Shown: positions 36,227 to 45,635 of the stretch, piece after piece
Layout: each line of letters opens with the position of its first letter
Position numbering within the stretch: position 1 is the first letter of the stretch
Assembly (NCBI RefSeq): GCF_009674485.1
Contig: NZ_WKJJ01000006.1
Span: forward strand, 186,001-250,000
Source: Pseudoduganella rivuli
Lineage (GTDB): Bacteria; Pseudomonadota; Gammaproteobacteria; Burkholderiales; Burkholderiaceae_D
Direction of reading: 5' to 3'
DNA: 64,000 nucleotides
Notes under the pieces: model-generated
The model's input: only the letters and a program-made list of their open reading frames with translations
What the model was told of the DNA's origin: nothing
The model's database searches: none
Program-made: the position numbers and the translations under genes

Positions 36227-37317
36227 GCACACTGATACCCACGCGCCCCACCATCCTCGTGGTCGACGATACGCCTGCCAACGTCACCATCCTGCACGAT
36301 TTGCTGAAGGACCAGTACCGCGTCAAGCTGGCAGGCAACGGCGCCAAGGCGCTGCAATTGGCGGCGGCCACGCCCCCCGACCTGGTGCTGCTGGATGTGA
36401 TGATGCCGGAAATGGATGGCTATGAAGTATGCCGCCGCCTGAAAGCCGATCCCGCCACGCAGCGCGTGCCGATTATATTCCTGACCGCGAAATCCGCGCC
36501 GGAAGACGAGGAATATGGCTTGTCGCTGGGCGCGGCGGATTTCATTCACAAGCCGATCAGCCTGCCCATCGTGGCGGCGCGCGTGCGCACGCAATTGCAG
36601 GCCAAGGCATGGCAAGACTTCCTGCAAGACCGCAACGCGTGGCTGCAGCAGCAAGTCGAGTTGCGCCTGTCGGAAATCAACCATTTGCAGGATGCATCGA
36701 TTTACGTGATGGTGGCGCTGGCGGAATTCCGCGACGAGTGCACCGGCAACCATATCGTGCGCACGCAGGAATATGTGCGCCTGCTGGCGCAGGTGCTGGC
36801 AAAGAATCCGCGGCACCGCGATTTGCTGACGCCGGAATTCATCGAACTGGTGACCAAGTCCGCACCGCTGCACGATGTCGGCAAGATCGCCATTCCCGAC
36901 CATATCCTGCTGAAACCCGGCAAGCTGACGCCGGAAGAATTCACCATCATGAAAACCCACGCACAGCGCGGCGCCGACATCCTGACGCGCGCCGGCACCC
37001 ATATGGGCGAACGGGGCGAGTTCCTTAACGTCGCGCGCCAGATTGCGCTATGCCATCACGAAAAGTGGGATGGTTCAGGCTACCCGAACGGGCTGGCGGG
37101 CGATGCGATTCCCCTGCCCGCTCGCCTGATGGCCGTGGCAGACGTCTACGATGCGCTGCTGTCACGCCGCCCATACAAGGAACCCTTCACCAGCAGCCAG
37201 GCCGCCGCCTTCATCACGGATGGCAGCGGCAAGCATTTCGACCCGGAGGTGGTGCAAGCCATGCTGGCGCTGTTGCCGCAATTCGAAGTCATTGCGCAGC
37301 GGTGGGCCGACGAATGA
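36223..37317 (+). CDS. Response regulator with HD-GYP phosphodiesterase domain
   Basis: The 364-residue protein has an N-terminal receiver (about residues 10-125; [28 protein letters not shown]) and a C-terminal HD-GYP domain with [13 protein letters not shown] and [16 protein letters not shown], all catalytic metal ligands visible. It should degrade c-di-GMP when phosphorylated, probably by the upstream hybrid kinase. ATGA overlaps join it to both neighbours. Confidence 0.9.
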
Positions 37318-38489
37318 AACTGCATTGCACCCTGCCCTCACTGGCACTGCTGCTGGCGGCGCCTGTTTCCGCCACGGATTTGAGCTGGTCCGCCTTCGGC
37401 ACGCTGGGCTATGCCCGCTCGGACCGGGAATTCAATTACGAACGCTTTACCGACGATTCCGGCACCATCAAGCGCGATTCGCTGCTTGGCCTGCAAGGCA
37501 CTGCGGAATTCTCGCCGCGCTGGAGCGCCACCGTGCAGGCGCGGCTGGCGCCGTCCATCAGCGACGACCACAAATGGGATGCGTCGTTGCCCTGGGCTTT
37601 CCTCTCTTACCGCCCGGGCAACGACTTGCTGCTGCGCGCGGGCAAGCTGCGCATGCCGATGTACCTTTATTCGGAAAACATGGATGTCGGCGCCTCGTAC
37701 GCGATGATGCGTATGCCTACCGAAGTGTATTCCACCGCCCCCACCACCGACTACACGGGGGCCTCGTTCAGCAAGAGCTGGCCGCTGGCCTGGGGCGACC
37801 TGAGCCTGGATGGCTATGCGGGCCGCAGCAGCGTACAGCCCCGCAATGCGGGCGGCGGCAACGTTGGCAGCACCGGCGGTGCCACCGAGCTCCACACCCG
37901 TACAGGGGGCTTGGTGCTCAGCCTGCGCAATGGCGACGATACGTACCGCATGGGTTGGCAGCGGGCGCTGATCGGTATCAGCGCCGGATTCTTTGGCAAT
38001 CCCCCGGCAGGCGCCGGCGACTTCACCAGCGCTGCGCCGGGGACCGATGTCCTCGCCCCTGGCTCAGTCCTGTCCAATGGCGGCGAGCTCGATACGCGCG
38101 TCTGGCTATTGGGCGCGGACGTGGGCGTCGGCAACGACTTCCGCTTCGTCAGCGAATATGCGCGCCGCCGCGTGGTCAATGCCATCACCCCAAAGAATAC
38201 CCAGGGCGCCTATGCGTCGCTGCTGTACCAGTCCGGTCCATGGACACCATATGTGACGATGGGCCGCCTGTTGACGGACAAGGCAGCACGCCAATCGTCC
38301 TCCAGCGGATATTTTGACGACCAGTCGTCGGCGGCACTGGGCGTGTCGTATGCGCTGACGCCGTCGAGCAAGCTGAAGGCGGAGCTGATGCACGTGAAAG
38401 TCCGTTCCGGCTCCAGCTTCATCGATGACGCGGCAGCCAGCGACAAGCGCTTGAACGTGATGTCGCTGTCATACAGCGTTTCCTACTGA
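37314..38489 (+). CDS. Outer-membrane porin-like beta-barrel protein
   Basis: The 391-residue protein has a signal peptide (about residues 1-20, cut after VSA) and alternating beta-strands throughout (WSAFGTLGYARSD, WAFLSYRPGNDLLLRAGKLR), ending in the aromatic-terminated strand VMSLSYSVSY. It resembles porins found beside PstS-like proteins and kinases. The start overlaps the HD-GYP stop. Its solute is unknown; phosphate or another anion is a guess from the next gene. Confidence 0.78.
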   Translation: MKLHCTLPSLALLLAAPVSATDLSWSAFGTLGYARSDREFNYERFTDDSGTIKRDSLLGLQGTAEFSPRWSATVQARLAPSISDDHKWDASLPWAFLSYRPGNDLLLRAGKLRMPMYLYSENMDVGASYAMMRMPTEVYSTAPTTDYTGASFSKSWPLAWGDLSLDGYAGRSSVQPRNAGGGNVGSTGGATELHTRTGGLVLSLRNGDDTYRMGWQRALIGISAGFFGNPPAGAGDFTSAAPGTDVLAPGSVLSNGGELDTRVWLLGADVGVGNDFRFVSEYARRRVVNAITPKNTQGAYASLLYQSGPWTPYVTMGRLLTDKAARQSSSSGYFDDQSSAALGVSYALTPSSKLKAELMHVKVRSGSSFIDDAAASDKRLNVMSLSYSVSY

Positions 38490-38492
38490 CCC

Positions 38493-38894
38493 ATGCGCAA
38501 ACTGCTGACCGCTTGCCTGCTGTTTCTGTGCACCCATGCCGCGGCTGGCGTGGTGCTGATCGGCCACGCCAGCGTGCCGCGCCTGGATGAAGCCGTGGTG
38601 CAGAAAATCTACAGCGGCAAGGTGGTGGAAGTGGCCGGCGTCAGCGTGGCTGCCGTGCATCTGCGCAGCGGCAGCGCCCAGCGCAACCAGTTCCTGCAAG
38701 CGTACCTGAACCAGGACGAGGAAAAGTACACGGCTTACTGGACCGTGCGGCGCTATATCGGCAAGGGCGTGCCGCCCCGTGAGCTGGCCAGCGCCGCCGA
38801 CGTCATCAGCTATGTGCAGGGTACGCCGGGAGCGCTGGGATACATCGACGAAGCGGATGTGAAGCCGGGCCTGAACATCCTGCTGCGGAAATAG
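38493..38894 (+). CDS. Small PstS-like periplasmic binding protein
   Basis: The 133-residue protein has a signal peptide (about residues 1-18) and a single PBP-like segment: IGHASVPRLDEAVVQKIYSGK (split around residue 30-45), then QYL-type FLQAYLNQDEEKYTAYW and SYVQGTPGALGYIDEAD. These are the lobe motifs of PstS-type phosphate-binding proteins, but it is less than half the usual length and there are no pst transport genes nearby. Within this operon it may be the ligand-sensing partner of a kinase rather than a transport component. Confidence 0.78.
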   Translation: MRKLLTACLLFLCTHAAAGVVLIGHASVPRLDEAVVQKIYSGKVVEVAGVSVAAVHLRSGSAQRNQFLQAYLNQDEEKYTAYWTVRRYIGKGVPPRELASAADVISYVQGTPGALGYIDEADVKPGLNILLRK

Positions 38895-38903
38895 GGAGTT
38901 TTT

Positions 38904-40409
38904 ATGTCGAACCAGATGGTGCTGGTGGTCGACGATTTCGTCGCCATGCGCGATATCCTCGTCTACCAGCTGAAAAGCATGGGCATCACCAACGTCCACA
39001 CTGCCGGCAGCGGCGAAGATGCGCTGCGCCTGCTGGACTTGTGGCCATACACACTGATCCTGTCCGACTGGTCGATGCCAGGCATGAGCGGCCTGGAATT
39101 GCTGCAGCGTGTACGCAACCATCCGCAACTGGCGCAAGTGCCGTTCGTGCTGGTGACGGCGGAAGTGCAGCGCGAGCGGCTGGAAGCGGCGATAGCCGCG
39201 CGCGTCGACGACTTCCTGCTGAAGCCCTTCCGTTCCGAAGAATTCGCACGCCGCATCGGCGCACTGCTGGCGGGACGGGGCCATGCGCCCGTGGCGCGCC
39301 GCGAAGCGGCCGCAAGTCCTTCACCTGCCACGGGCGCGCCGCGCATCCTCGTGGTGGACGACACCCCCGCCAACCTGACGCTGGTCAGCGGCTTGCTGCG
39401 CGACGCATACCAGGTCAAGCTGGCGGCGCGGGGCGACAAGGCGCTGCAACTGTGCGCGGCATCGCCACCGGACTTGATCCTGCTGGATTTGCTGATGCCG
39501 GAAATGGATGGCTTTGAAGTGTGCCGCCGGCTGAAAGCCAACCCGGACACGGCGCACATCCCGGTCATTTTCCTGACGGCCGTCAGCGATGCGGAACGCA
39601 CGGTGGCTGGCCTGGAACTGGGTGCTGTCGATTACGTGGCCAAGCCGATCGAACCGCCCATTCTGAAAGCGCGCGTGGCTGCCGCGCTGCGCGTATCGCG
39701 CGCCCATGAAGCGCTGCGCGAGCAAATGGACCTTGCGCTGGAAAACGCCCGCCTGCGCGACGAAGTGGAACGCATGATGCGGCACGACTTGAAAAATCCG
39801 CTGGCGGCCATCGTCGGCATGGCGGCACGCCTGATTGATGAAGGTGGGTTGCCACCGGCGCAGCTGGGCCAGGTGCAGGCCATCGAGGCGGCCGCGCACG
39901 ATACGCTGGAGATGCTGCAACTGTCGAACGCGCTGTACCGGATAGAAAGCGGCGCCCCGGATTTCGCCGTGCAGCAGGTCGACCTGGCGGCGCTGCTGTT
40001 GCGCGTGGCCGCGGAATGCCGGCCGCTGGCCGCCGCCCGTGGCGCGACGATCGCCGCCGGCATGGCGCCCGATGCCCCCCAGGGACTGGGCAATCCGTTG
40101 CTACTGTATTCGATGGTGCACAATCTGGTGAAAAATGCCGTGGAGGCGGTGACGGAGGGCCAGGCTGTGCGTGTTACGCTCGACGCGGCCGGTATCATCC
40201 GCATCCACAATCCGGGCGCGGTGGCCGATGCAGTGCGGGGGCGGTTCTTTGACAAGTATGCCACCCATGGCAAGCGCGATGGATCAGGGATCGGGACGTA
40301 TTCGGCCCGCCTGATTGCGCGGGCGCATGGAGGGGACATTTTGCTGGAGACGTCGGTGGAAGCGGGGACGACGCTGACTATCACATTGGGGGAATTGGCT
40401 GGTTCGTGA
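38904..40409 (+). CDS. Tandem-receiver histidine kinase (REC-REC-HATPase)
   Basis: The 501-residue cytoplasmic protein has two receivers (about residues 5-125, LILSDWSMPGMSGLE; about 147-265, LILLDLLMPEMDGFEV), a DHp helix with MMRHDLKNPLAAIVGM (His about 293) and an HATPase domain (HNLVKNAVEAV; GSGIGTYSARLIA). The order of receivers before the kinase core suggests it is controlled by phosphorelay, perhaps from the hybrid kinase at 32999. A TTTT-spaced GGGAG ribosome-binding site precedes the ATG. Confidence 0.87.
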   Translation: MSNQMVLVVDDFVAMRDILVYQLKSMGITNVHTAGSGEDALRLLDLWPYTLILSDWSMPGMSGLELLQRVRNHPQLAQVPFVLVTAEVQRERLEAAIAARVDDFLLKPFRSEEFARRIGALLAGRGHAPVARREAAASPSPATGAPRILVVDDTPANLTLVSGLLRDAYQVKLAARGDKALQLCAASPPDLILLDLLMPEMDGFEVCRRLKANPDTAHIPVIFLTAVSDAERTVAGLELGAVDYVAKPIEPPILKARVAAALRVSRAHEALREQMDLALENARLRDEVERMMRHDLKNPLAAIVGMAARLIDEGGLPPAQLGQVQAIEAAAHDTLEMLQLSNALYRIESGAPDFAVQQVDLAALLLRVAAECRPLAAARGATIAAGMAPDAPQGLGNPLLLYSMVHNLVKNAVEAVTEGQAVRVTLDAAGIIRIHNPGAVADAVRGRFFDKYATHGKRDGSGIGTYSARLIARAHGGDILLETSVEAGTTLTITLGELAGS

Positions 40410-40427
40410 GCCGCGTCGACGCAGGCA

Positions 40428-40535
40428 TGGCGGCTTCGCTGCGCGAAACCGCCCTACGGATTTCAGGCCGCATGCCGCTCATCCAATTGTTGACGCCAAC
40501 TCCGTAGGGCGGTTTCCGCGCAGCGGAAGCCGCCA
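40428..40535. repeat. REP-like palindromic repeat, two opposed half-units
   Basis: An inverted half-unit (GCGGCTTCGCTGCGCGAAACCG then CCCTACGG, 40430-40460) faces a direct half-unit (CCGTAGGGCGGTTTCCGCG then CAGCGGAAGCCGCC, 40502-40535) across about 40 bases. It matches the elements at 26849 and 45549 and lies between the kinase gene and the convergent MarR gene. Confidence 0.8.
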
Positions 40536-40560
40536 AGCCCGCACATCGGCGATGTCTCCG

Positions 40561-41085
40561 TCACTCCCGCTCCAGCGCATTGAGCAACTGCGACAACCGC
40601 TCATCCAGCACCGCCAACTCCTCCGCCCCGATCGCCGACAAAATCCGCCGCTCGTTTTCCACGTGCGCGGCCACCGCGCGGTCGATCAGCGCCAGCCCGG
40701 CGGGCGTCAGCTGCACCAGCACGCTGCGCGCATCCTCGGGATTTGGCAGGCGCAGCACCAGGTCGCGCGTTTCCAGTCCCTTTAAACGGTGCGTCATGGT
40801 GCCGGACGTGATCATCAGCGTGGAAAACAGCGCGGTCGGCGCCAGACAGTAAGGCGCGCCGGAGCGGCGCAGCGTGGCCAGCACGTCGAACTCCCAGAAG
40901 CTCAGCCCGAATTTTGCGAACGTTTCATCGAGCTTGCGCTGCAACAGCGCGGCGCAGCGCTTGATGCGGCCGATCGGTCCCATGGGACTGCAATCGAGGT
41001 CGGGCCGCTCGCGTTCCCATTGCGCGAGGATGGCGTCCACCGCGTCCGGCGCCCTGCGCGCCTTCCCACCTCTGCTGTTTGCCAT
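40561..41085 (-). CDS. MarR-family transcriptional regulator
   Basis: The 174-residue protein has a winged-helix core at about residues 55-135 (LSFWEFDVLATLRRSG, LMITSGTMTHRLKGLETRDLV, RSVLVQLTPAGLALID). It is divergent from the EamA transporter; the 91-base gap contains a perfect palindrome typical of MarR operators, so it probably represses both genes in response to a small ligand. Confidence 0.87.
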   Translation of the reverse strand: MANSRGGKARRAPDAVDAILAQWERERPDLDCSPMGPIGRIKRCAALLQRKLDETFAKFGLSFWEFDVLATLRRSGAPYCLAPTALFSTLMITSGTMTHRLKGLETRDLVLRLPNPEDARSVLVQLTPAGLALIDRAVAAHVENERRILSAIGAEELAVLDERLSQLLNALERE

Positions 41086-41108
41086 ACGCGGCTCCGGTTC
41101 ATTGCACG

Positions 41109-41166
41109 ATTTATCTTGATTTCAAATTATATGCTATGCTGGATTTATCTTGAATTGAAGATAAAT
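41109..41166. promoter_or_regulatory. MarR operator region
   Basis: A perfect 9-bp palindrome ATTTATCTT-GAATTG-AAGATAAAT spans 41143-41166, ending 10 bases before the EamA gene start. A second half-site, ATTTATCTTGA, is repeated at about 41109-41119 close to the marR start. Confidence 0.7.
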
Positions 41167-41176
41167 CGGAGGACCT

Positions 41177-42067
41177 GTGCAGCAACGCAAACTGGATGTC
41201 CTGCTGACCGCGCTGGCGCCCGCGATCTGGGGCTCGACGTACATCGTCACCACGGAATTCCTGCCGCCGGACCGCCCCTTCATTGCCGCGCTGCTGCGCA
41301 CCTTGCCCGCCGGCCTGCTGCTGACGGCATACACGCGGCAGTTGCCCGCGAAAGGGCAATGGGGCCGCCTGTTGCTGCTGTCCGCACTGAACATCGGTTT
41401 CTTCCAGGCCCTGCTGTTCGTTGCGGCCTACCGTTTGCCTGGCGGCGTGGCCGCCGTGGTGGGCGCGATCCAGCCGTTGCTGGTGATGGCGCTGGCGTGG
41501 GCGCTCGATGGGCGCCGTTCCAGCGGTGTCGCCATCGCCGCCGCCGTCGCCGGCATCGGCGGCATGGCCGCGCTGTTGCTGTCGCCGGGCGCCGTATGGG
41601 ATGCGGCCGGTATCGCCGCCGCACTGGCGGGCGCCGCCAGCATGGCGGCCGGCATGTACCTGGCGCAGCGCTGGAAAACCGATGTGCCCGTGCTGGCCTT
41701 CACGGGCTGGCAATTGCTGGCGGGCGGTGTGATGCTGGCGCCCGCCGCGCTGGCGTTCGACCCGCCACTGCCAGCGCTGACCGGCGCGCAAGTGCTGGCC
41801 TACGCCTACCTGTCACTGGTGGGCGCCATGGCCGCGTATGCGCTGTGGTTCCGCGGCGTGGCGCGGCTGTCGCCGGTGGCGGTGTCGTCGCTGGGATTGC
41901 TCAGTCCATTGACCGCCGTGGTGCTGGGCTGGGCGCTGCTGGGCCAGCGCCTCGATGGAATTTCACTGCTGGGCATGGCGATCGTCCTGGCCAGCATTCT
42001 TACCGTGCAGTGGGCGGCGCAAGGCAAGGCGCCTGCTTCACAGCTTGTTCAACGCCGTTCCGCCTGA
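41177..42067 (+). CDS. EamA-family drug/metabolite transporter
   Basis: The 296-residue protein has ten hydrophobic segments in two EamA repeats (APAIWGSTYIVTTEFLP at the N-terminus; SLVGAMAAYALWFRGVARLSPVAVSS in the second, split there by the helix break). It likely exports a small metabolite. It is the first gene of an apparent two-gene unit with the nitroreductase and is probably controlled by the divergent MarR protein. Confidence 0.87.
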   Translation: MQQRKLDVLLTALAPAIWGSTYIVTTEFLPPDRPFIAALLRTLPAGLLLTAYTRQLPAKGQWGRLLLLSALNIGFFQALLFVAAYRLPGGVAAVVGAIQPLLVMALAWALDGRRSSGVAIAAAVAGIGGMAALLLSPGAVWDAAGIAAALAGAASMAAGMYLAQRWKTDVPVLAFTGWQLLAGGVMLAPAALAFDPPLPALTGAQVLAYAYLSLVGAMAAYALWFRGVARLSPVAVSSLGLLSPLTAVVLGWALLGQRLDGISLLGMAIVLASILTVQWAAQGKAPASQLVQRRSA

Positions 42068-42082
42068 AACCGAAGGAGTCCC

Positions 42083-42700
42083 ATGCAAAGCACCATCACG
42101 TCACTGATCGAATCCCGCGCGTCCGTCAATCATTTCGATACCAGCCGCCAGCTCACCGATGCGCAAATCACGGAACTGGCGCGCCTGGCCACGCTGGCGC
42201 CGTCGGCCTACAACTTCCAGAACTGGAAATTCATTGCCGTGCGCGCGCAACCGGCAAAGGAGCGCCTGAAGGCCGTCGCCTACAACCAGCAAAAGGTGAC
42301 CGATGCCGCCGTCACGTTCATTATCTGCGGCACCCTGAATGCGCACGAGGGATTGCCGCGCGCGCTGCAACCATCCGTCGACGCGGGCATTCTGCCCCAG
42401 CCGGTAGTGGACAGCTGGGTCGCCATGGCCAGCAGTGCCCACCCGGGCAATCCGCAATTACAGCGCGATGAAGCGGTGCGTTCCGCTTCGCTGGCCGCCA
42501 TGACGTTGATGCTGGCGGCGGAAGGCATGGGCTTGGTCACGTGTCCGATGAGCGGGTTCGATGCGGCCGGCGTGGCGCGGGAATTCAATTTGTCTGAGCG
42601 CGAGGTACCGGTGATGCTGGTCACCGTGGGGTATGCGGCGCAGGACAACTGGCCGCCGAAGCGCCGCAAGCCGCTGTCGGAAGTGCTGGAGCTGGCGTAA
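42083..42700 (+). CDS. Nitroreductase-family flavoprotein
   Basis: The 205-residue protein carries the FMN-binding nitroreductase signatures: RASVNHFDTSRQLTD near residue 11, LATLAPSAYNFQNWKFI near 37, and AAEGMGLVTCPMSGFD near 145. It reduces nitro compounds, quinones or related electrophiles with NAD(P)H. It follows the EamA gene by 15 bases. Its last 80 bases overlap the 3' end of the opposing mdtH-like gene. Confidence 0.87.
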   Translation: MQSTITSLIESRASVNHFDTSRQLTDAQITELARLATLAPSAYNFQNWKFIAVRAQPAKERLKAVAYNQQKVTDAAVTFIICGTLNAHEGLPRALQPSVDAGILPQPVVDSWVAMASSAHPGNPQLQRDEAVRSASLAAMTLMLAAEGMGLVTCPMSGFDAAGVAREFNLSEREVPVMLVTVGYAAQDNWPPKRRKPLSEVLELA

Positions 42701-43883
42701 GCGGCGTACGCGGCTGGTTGAACTGGCGCGCCAGTATCAGCCACGTGATGGCGCCGATCCCGCCCAGCACCAGCCATGGCAGCGCCGGCATGTGCAGCGC
42801 GCGGCTGCTGTCGGTCAGCCAGCCGCCCGCCACATAGCCGAGCAAGCCGCCCAGCGCCAGCCCGATGCGGCTCAGCCCCATGTAGCTGGCGCGTGCACTG
42901 ACACGGGCATACCGCGCCACCAGCGATTCACGGGCCGGTTCCGCCACCAGCAAGCCCAGGTAAAACAGCGCCACCACGGCAAACAGCGGCAATACACCGG
43001 CGGCCAGCGGCACCATGGCCAGCGCCGCCGTCATCAATCCCAGCCCGCACAACAGACGCACCTGCTCCGTCAGATAACGCTCACCCAGCCGTGCCAGCGG
43101 ATACAGCAGCAGCACCGACAGCGCCGCATCCATGCTGTACATCCACGCCACGGCTTGCGGCGTCCCCGCCACCTTCGTCACCAGCACCGGCAGCAGCATC
43201 ATCAACTGCACGTTCAGCACGTAATAGCCGCTCAGCGCCAGCACCAGCATAAGGTAGGGCTTGTCGGCCAGCGGCGTGCGCAGCGCCGCCAGCGCCCCCG
43301 TGCCGGGGGCCGCGACGCGGTAGGCCGGCAGCACCAGCGCATTGAGCAGCGCGGCCAGCACGAACACGGCGCAGCCGCCCAGCGCCACCCAGTAAAAATC
43401 AAATGACAGTAGCCACGTGCCCAGCAGCGCGCCCGTCACGGCGCACGCGCTTTCCAATGTCATCAGCAACGCATAGAAGCCGTTGCGCTCATTGGGCCGC
43501 GTCAGCTTCACCACCAGCGCGCCGCGCGCCGGTTCAAACAGGCTGCCTCCCAGCCCGGACAGCACGCAGGAAATAAACAAATGCAGCGGACTATGCGCAT
43601 ACGCCAGCACGGCGAATCCGGCCGCACGCAACAGCATGCCCGCCACCACCATCGGCCGCGCGCCGTAGCGGTCCGACAGCGATCCGCCTACCAGCCCCAG
43701 TCCCTGCTGCGCCACCTGGCGCGCGCCCAGCGCCAGCCCGACCGCCGCAGCCGCCCAGCCCAGCTGGTCGACAAAGCGCAGTGCAACCATCGGGAACACC
43801 AGGTAAAACCCCATCACCACCAGCATGTGGTCGGTCACGACAAACCGCTTGCCCAACTTCCTTGCCCGCTCCGCACCCTGCAT
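42621..43883 (-). CDS. mdtH: MdtH-like multidrug MFS transporter
   Basis: The 420-residue 12-TM transporter resembles E. coli MdtH (402 residues) along its length: ARKLGKRFVVTDHMLVVMGF, RFVDQLGWAAAAVGLALG, GGSLSDRYGARPMVV, PLARLGERYLTEQ and RASYMGLSRIGLALGG have clear counterparts. The ATG at 43883 is chosen over one at 43889 because the GGGAG ribosome-binding site is six bases from it. The C-terminal tail beyond about residue 395 is low complexity and overlaps the nitroreductase gene antiparallel by 80 bases, so the original stop may have been lost. Confidence 0.85.
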   Translation of the reverse strand: MQGAERARKLGKRFVVTDHMLVVMGFYLVFPMVALRFVDQLGWAAAAVGLALGARQVAQQGLGLVGGSLSDRYGARPMVVAGMLLRAAGFAVLAYAHSPLHLFISCVLSGLGGSLFEPARGALVVKLTRPNERNGFYALLMTLESACAVTGALLGTWLLSFDFYWVALGGCAVFVLAALLNALVLPAYRVAAPGTGALAALRTPLADKPYLMLVLALSGYYVLNVQLMMLLPVLVTKVAGTPQAVAWMYSMDAALSVLLLYPLARLGERYLTEQVRLLCGLGLMTAALAMVPLAAGVLPLFAVVALFYLGLLVAEPARESLVARYARVSARASYMGLSRIGLALGGLLGYVAGGWLTDSSRALHMPALPWLVLGGIGAITWLILARQFNQPRTPLTPAPALPTAACGASAASCPAPHTPR

Positions 43884-43996
43884 GATCATCTCCCGTTTGA
43901 GCTGTCATGGTAGGGAAGGTCCAGCCATAATAGAATCCATAATACTGAAATAATTTCTATTTGAATTTTTTATGACAGAAAATACGGGCGATCAAC

Positions 43997-44923
43997 ATGG
44001 CGATTGATTTCGATGACCTCCGTCTGATGCTGGACATCGTGGCGTGCGGCAGTTTCAGCCAGGCCGCGGCGCGGCGGCGCTGGTCGCAGCCGCAGGTGAG
44101 CCAGCGCATCGGCGCGCTGGAACAGCAGGTGGGTGCGCAACTGTTCCGCCGCCACCGGCGCGGCGCCATGCCGACCGAAGCGTGCCTGGCCTTCGCGCCG
44201 TCGGCGCGCGACGCGCTGGCCGCGCTCGATGCCGGCAAACTGGCCGTCCGGGGCACGCCGGCCTTGCCCACCGTGACGCTGGCATGCCTGCCATCGCTGG
44301 CCTCCACCGTGTTTGGCGCGCTGTTGCCGGCGCTGGTCAGCTCCCGGCTGGAAATCCGCTGCACGACGGACCATTCGCCCATCATCATGGACATGCTGTT
44401 GACGGACCGCGCGCAACTGGGCTTCGTGCTGAATTGCCCGGCGGTGGCCGGCATCCGCCTGGAGCGCCTGTGCCTGTCGCCGATCGTGGCGGTTGTACGG
44501 CGCGGCCACCCGCTGGCGCATGCCCGCGCGGTGGCCGATGTGGCAAACGCGCAACTTGCACCACAATATTGGGGTCCGGAATGTGACACGCTGATTTCCC
44601 GGCTGCGCGCGCACCGCACGGTCGACCAGCCGATCCACACGATCCAGCCGTCGAGCGCCGCGCTGGAACTGGCGCTGGAGCATGGATTCCTCACCTTTAT
44701 GCCGGAAATGGCGGCGGCGCGCCTGCTGCGCACTGGGCAATTGCAGCAGTTAGCGCTATCGGATTTGCCGCGCTGGGAATGGGAATTGATGGTCGCCTGG
44801 CGCAGTGGAAAGCGGCCTGACGTTGCTAAAGAAACAGTGTTACAGCAAGTGCGCGCGCTGGCAAAAGACTGGACCGCCACACCGGTTTCAGGCACTGGTG
44901 ACGCGCAGATGAAACAAAGCTGA
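43997..44923 (+). CDS. LysR-family transcriptional regulator
   Basis: The 308-residue regulator has an N-terminal HTH (about residues 5-65; LDIVACGSFSQAAARRRWSQPQVSQRI) and a substrate-binding domain (about 90-295; RLCLSPIVAVVRRGHPLA). It is divergent from the mdtH-like gene across a 113-base AT-rich gap and may regulate it. Confidence 0.85.
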   Translation: MAIDFDDLRLMLDIVACGSFSQAAARRRWSQPQVSQRIGALEQQVGAQLFRRHRRGAMPTEACLAFAPSARDALAALDAGKLAVRGTPALPTVTLACLPSLASTVFGALLPALVSSRLEIRCTTDHSPIIMDMLLTDRAQLGFVLNCPAVAGIRLERLCLSPIVAVVRRGHPLAHARAVADVANAQLAPQYWGPECDTLISRLRAHRTVDQPIHTIQPSSAALELALEHGFLTFMPEMAAARLLRTGQLQQLALSDLPRWEWELMVAWRSGKRPDVAKETVLQQVRALAKDWTATPVSGTGDAQMKQS

Positions 44924-45039
44924 CAATCAGACAATCAAATGTATAGTTGTGCACTACCAATGTGACAATGTGCGTATTTTGCGCACATAACAATGGTGTA
45001 CTCTTGCGGTCACGTTATCCCCAGACCCCGGAGAACCGA

Positions 45040-45462
45040 ATGATGATACGGATCCTGGCCAGTATATCCACCGGCCTGATGCTCAGCGAAAAAATCCCCC
45101 ATGGCGAAAGCCATGCCAGCCTCCCCGACGACATCGAGCGTCACGGCCAGCTGGAACTGGTGCTGTTCGCAACCGATCCTTGCCCGACACAGCAGGATAT
45201 CCAACGCCGTGCATTGATGCGCAGCGCCGACCGCGCACGCAAACGCAATAAAAAATACTTCATCATGTTCGATTCGCTGGCCAGCGCCGCGCTGAACCAG
45301 CCTTCGGAATCGCCGCGCGTCGGCATGGTGGAAGGCTTGATGATGGCGACCGCCTGCGTCCTGATGCTGGACGAACCGCTGCCAGGCGCGTATGAAACCC
45401 GCGCCGTGCTGTCCGGCGTGCATGAAACCATCATGGCGGCAGGCTACGCGAGCCGCGCGTAA
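45040..45462 (+). CDS. Hypothetical protein, 140 residues
   Basis: A soluble-looking protein without recognised motifs. The start at 45040 (GGAG eight bases upstream) is preferred over 44947. Features are an Arg/Lys-rich centre (RSADRARKRNKKYFIMFDSL) and a C-terminal GMVEGLMMATACVLMLDE. The upstream gap contains the palindrome TGTGCG-TATTTTG-CGCACA (about 44969-44987). A strong terminator follows, so it is an independent unit. Confidence 0.65.
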   Translation: MMIRILASISTGLMLSEKIPHGESHASLPDDIERHGQLELVLFATDPCPTQQDIQRRALMRSADRARKRNKKYFIMFDSLASAALNQPSESPRVGMVEGLMMATACVLMLDEPLPGAYETRAVLSGVHETIMAAGYASRA

Positions 45463-45481
45463 TTCCGCCGCTGTAAACGAC

Positions 45482-45509
45482 AACGCCGCGCCTGATGCGC
45501 GGCGTTTTT
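45482..45509 (+). terminator. Rho-independent terminator
   Basis: The perfect 10-bp stem AACGCCGCGC/GCGCGGCGTT with a five-base loop runs into a T run, 20 bases after the preceding stop codon. Confidence 0.88.
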
Positions 45510-45548
45510 GCGTCCTGTCTTGCTGCCCACCTTCCTGTGCACACAAAT

Positions 45549-45635
45549 CCGTAGGGCGGTTTCCGCGCAGCGGAAGCCGCCAAGCATGCGCCACGTTGAC
45601 GCATGCAGGCGGCTTTGTAAAAGCCGCCCTACGCG
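45549..45635. repeat. REP-like palindromic repeat, full unit
   Basis: CCGTAGGGCGGTTTCCGCG with CAGCGGAAGCCGCC, then the complementary GGCGGCTTTGTAAAAGCCGCC and CCTACGCGG. It has the same architecture as the element at 26849. Its right arm contains the TAG stop of the hydrolase gene on the minus strand. Confidence 0.8.
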
